DNA from: Pinus tabuliformis
Taxonomy: Eukaryota; Streptophyta; Pinopsida; Pinales; Pinaceae
Assembly (NCBI GenBank): GCA_031772625.1
Contig: CM062813.1
Span: forward strand, 699,138,115-699,202,114
Reading direction: 5' to 3'
DNA: 64,000 nucleotides
The position numbers were made by a program, and so were the translations under genes. The notes beneath the pieces were generated by a model. It did no database searches and was not told the origin of the DNA. It saw nothing but the letters and a program-made list of their open reading frames with translations. Positions 62,812 to 64,000 of the stretch are shown here, in pieces; position 1 is the first letter of the stretch; each line of letters begins with the position of its first letter.

Positions 62812-63358
62812 GATTGCAGATTACTTGATCAACTCAAAATAAAACGGGGAAATGTTATTCCGAATTAAATGAATTTTATGACGCTTTGACACAACTTACT
62901 TTTTAAATTTTAAAGAGTCGAGAAAAAGCTAAAGATGAATCTAGTTGCCTTCGATTTTTAATGAGCCTGAAGTGACAAGTGCTCAGATGGACCTTTTATT
63001 TTAAGGAGTCTGAAAAGGAATGAAAGTGACTACTCTGGAAATCTAGACAAAGGGATTACCAAACCAATCGCAAAACTGCAGAATACTTTTTACATATGGT
63101 AGTCAATCTTCCCGAATGTTGTGTTCAGTGCATTGTGATCGATAGGGCAACAGACACGGCTTCCTAAGGATAAAGGATATAGCCTATTGTGGTCTCCCAA
63201 TATATACTCAACAGTACATGGGAGCACAATTCCATACTATCACTTGTCATATCAAGGAGGAGGAATCACCCAACCTACGATGAAAACGATAGTTACCAGG
63301 CTTTACGACACTGGAATACGTCTCTAGCCTAGATTTATAGATTTTGTGCGTTAGGTTT
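62812..63358 (-). other. Leader of Tat copy B
   Basis: Aligns, inverted, with 35898-36428. Contains AGGCTCATTAAAA at 62968-62955 on the minus strand. Homology to copy A stops at 63358. Confidence 0.75.
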
Positions 63359-64000
63359 TGTTGAAGCCCCGAAAATCGGGTCTACAACAAGGGGGATACC
63401 CACCCGGTCCAGACCTTGGTTAGCAACTCATTTTCCGTTTGGTATAGTGGGTCTGACTGGGGATGTGGGACCAGTTTCCCAATTTATGTGTGTGTGTGTA
63501 TTGAGATTTGATATTTCCTTTCTAAAAGTTCCTAAGTGACATGCTTTTAGTTTAACTCTAATCTAATAACATGAAATTGTATTCTAATAAATAGAAATAT
63601 TTAATTCTACACTAACCCAGGGTGTAATCTTTTTGTTATGCAATCTAAAATGATTTCAAATAACAATTGGTAATAAAGATCATTCAACTGTTATGAGAAA
63701 AGAATTCAATAGAGATAAACCACTTCGTATAAAAAGTTATATGAAACAATTGTGAAAAACATATCGCATAATAAAGTACTCATACATTAAGCATAAATAA
63801 ATAGTTATCACCGTACAGAAGTGCCAAATGATAACTCAAGCATTCATGCATCAATATATAAACAACTGAACATAAATACCACTTTAACACAAAGGCAGAA
63901 ATAGTTAAGAGATAGAAGTACCATTTATAACTAGTTCTACTCATGAGCTTCAAGCGATAATGATTTATCTCTTCTTAATCCAACATCCACTAAGAGTACA
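63359..64000 (+). mobile_element. Second copy of the TGTTGA solo-LTR family, cut by the window end
   Basis: Begins TGTTGAAGCCCCG. The first 120 bases align with 16958-17080: GGTCC(A/G)GACCTT, AGCAACTC, TTT(T/C)CGTTTGG and CTGACTGG/CCGACTGG. It begins exactly where Tat copy B stops, so it probably inserted into that element. A short (TG)n lies at 63486-63500. The far end is outside the window. Confidence 0.55.

Larger units (their letters stand above)
50635..63358 (-). mobile_element. Tat-lineage Ty3/gypsy element, copy B (nearly full internal region)
   Basis: Minus strand, 12.7 kb from the leader to the 3' LTR: leader, gag, protease, RT, RNase H, integrase, a second RNase H, an antisense plant-mobile-domain gene, a noncoding 3' region, purine tract, LTR. 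Integrase after RT makes it Ty3/gypsy. The extra RNase H and the long 3' region fit the Tat/Ogre group. The 5' LTR is not in the window because another element starts at 63359. Coding parts carry frameshifts and stops. Confidence 0.88.

Overview
This 64 kb window is transposon-packed, AT-rich nuclear DNA from a plant with a large genome. A gymnosperm is my guess, from the style of the retroelements, but that is inference. I found no intact host gene, rRNA, tRNA gene or CRISPR array. Nearly every coding signal belongs to a mobile element, and most are broken by stops and frameshifts.

Layout. 1-1639: 3' part of a Ty3/gypsy chromovirus polyprotein (+). 1900-2110: a probable tRNA-derived SINE (-). 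2120-10289: noncoding repeat debris. 10295-14902: a young, structurally complete LTR element (-). It has 183-bp LTRs differing at one base, a 5-bp target duplication, a tRNA-Met primer site and a polypurine tract. It encodes only a Gag-like protein and carries pieces that look like host genes, the clearest being an antisense exon of the microtubule protein MAP70. 16860-29870: an old tandem duplication of about 2.4 kb. Its first copy was split by a 2.9-kb solo-LTR-like element (16958-19836) and by a degraded Ty1/copia element (21057-26273, -). 30732-35502: a second copia element of the same family (-). It has lost its protease, its RT active site and half of one LTR, and its gag is split by a 298-bp hAT-type MITE.

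35503-63358 holds two Tat-lineage Ty3/gypsy elements placed tail to tail. Copy A (+, 35503-41455) encodes only zinc knuckles and a protease in one frame with four premature stops. Copy B (-, 50635-63358) has gag, protease, RT, RNase H, integrase and a second RNase H after the integrase. Copy B also carries an antisense, intron-containing plant-mobile-domain gene. The 9 kb between them holds a decayed DDE-like transposase gene (+) and a convergent unidentified gene (-). At 63359 copy B is interrupted by a second copy of the solo-LTR family seen at 16958, which runs off the window.

The most unusual items are the Gag-only element with captured host exons, the antisense plant-mobile-domain gene inside the Tat element, the short CTCGTTAAAA-type motif that recurs in both flanking regions of the Tat elements, and the unclassified transposase. 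Function, age and family assignments rest on reading motifs by eye, with no database search.
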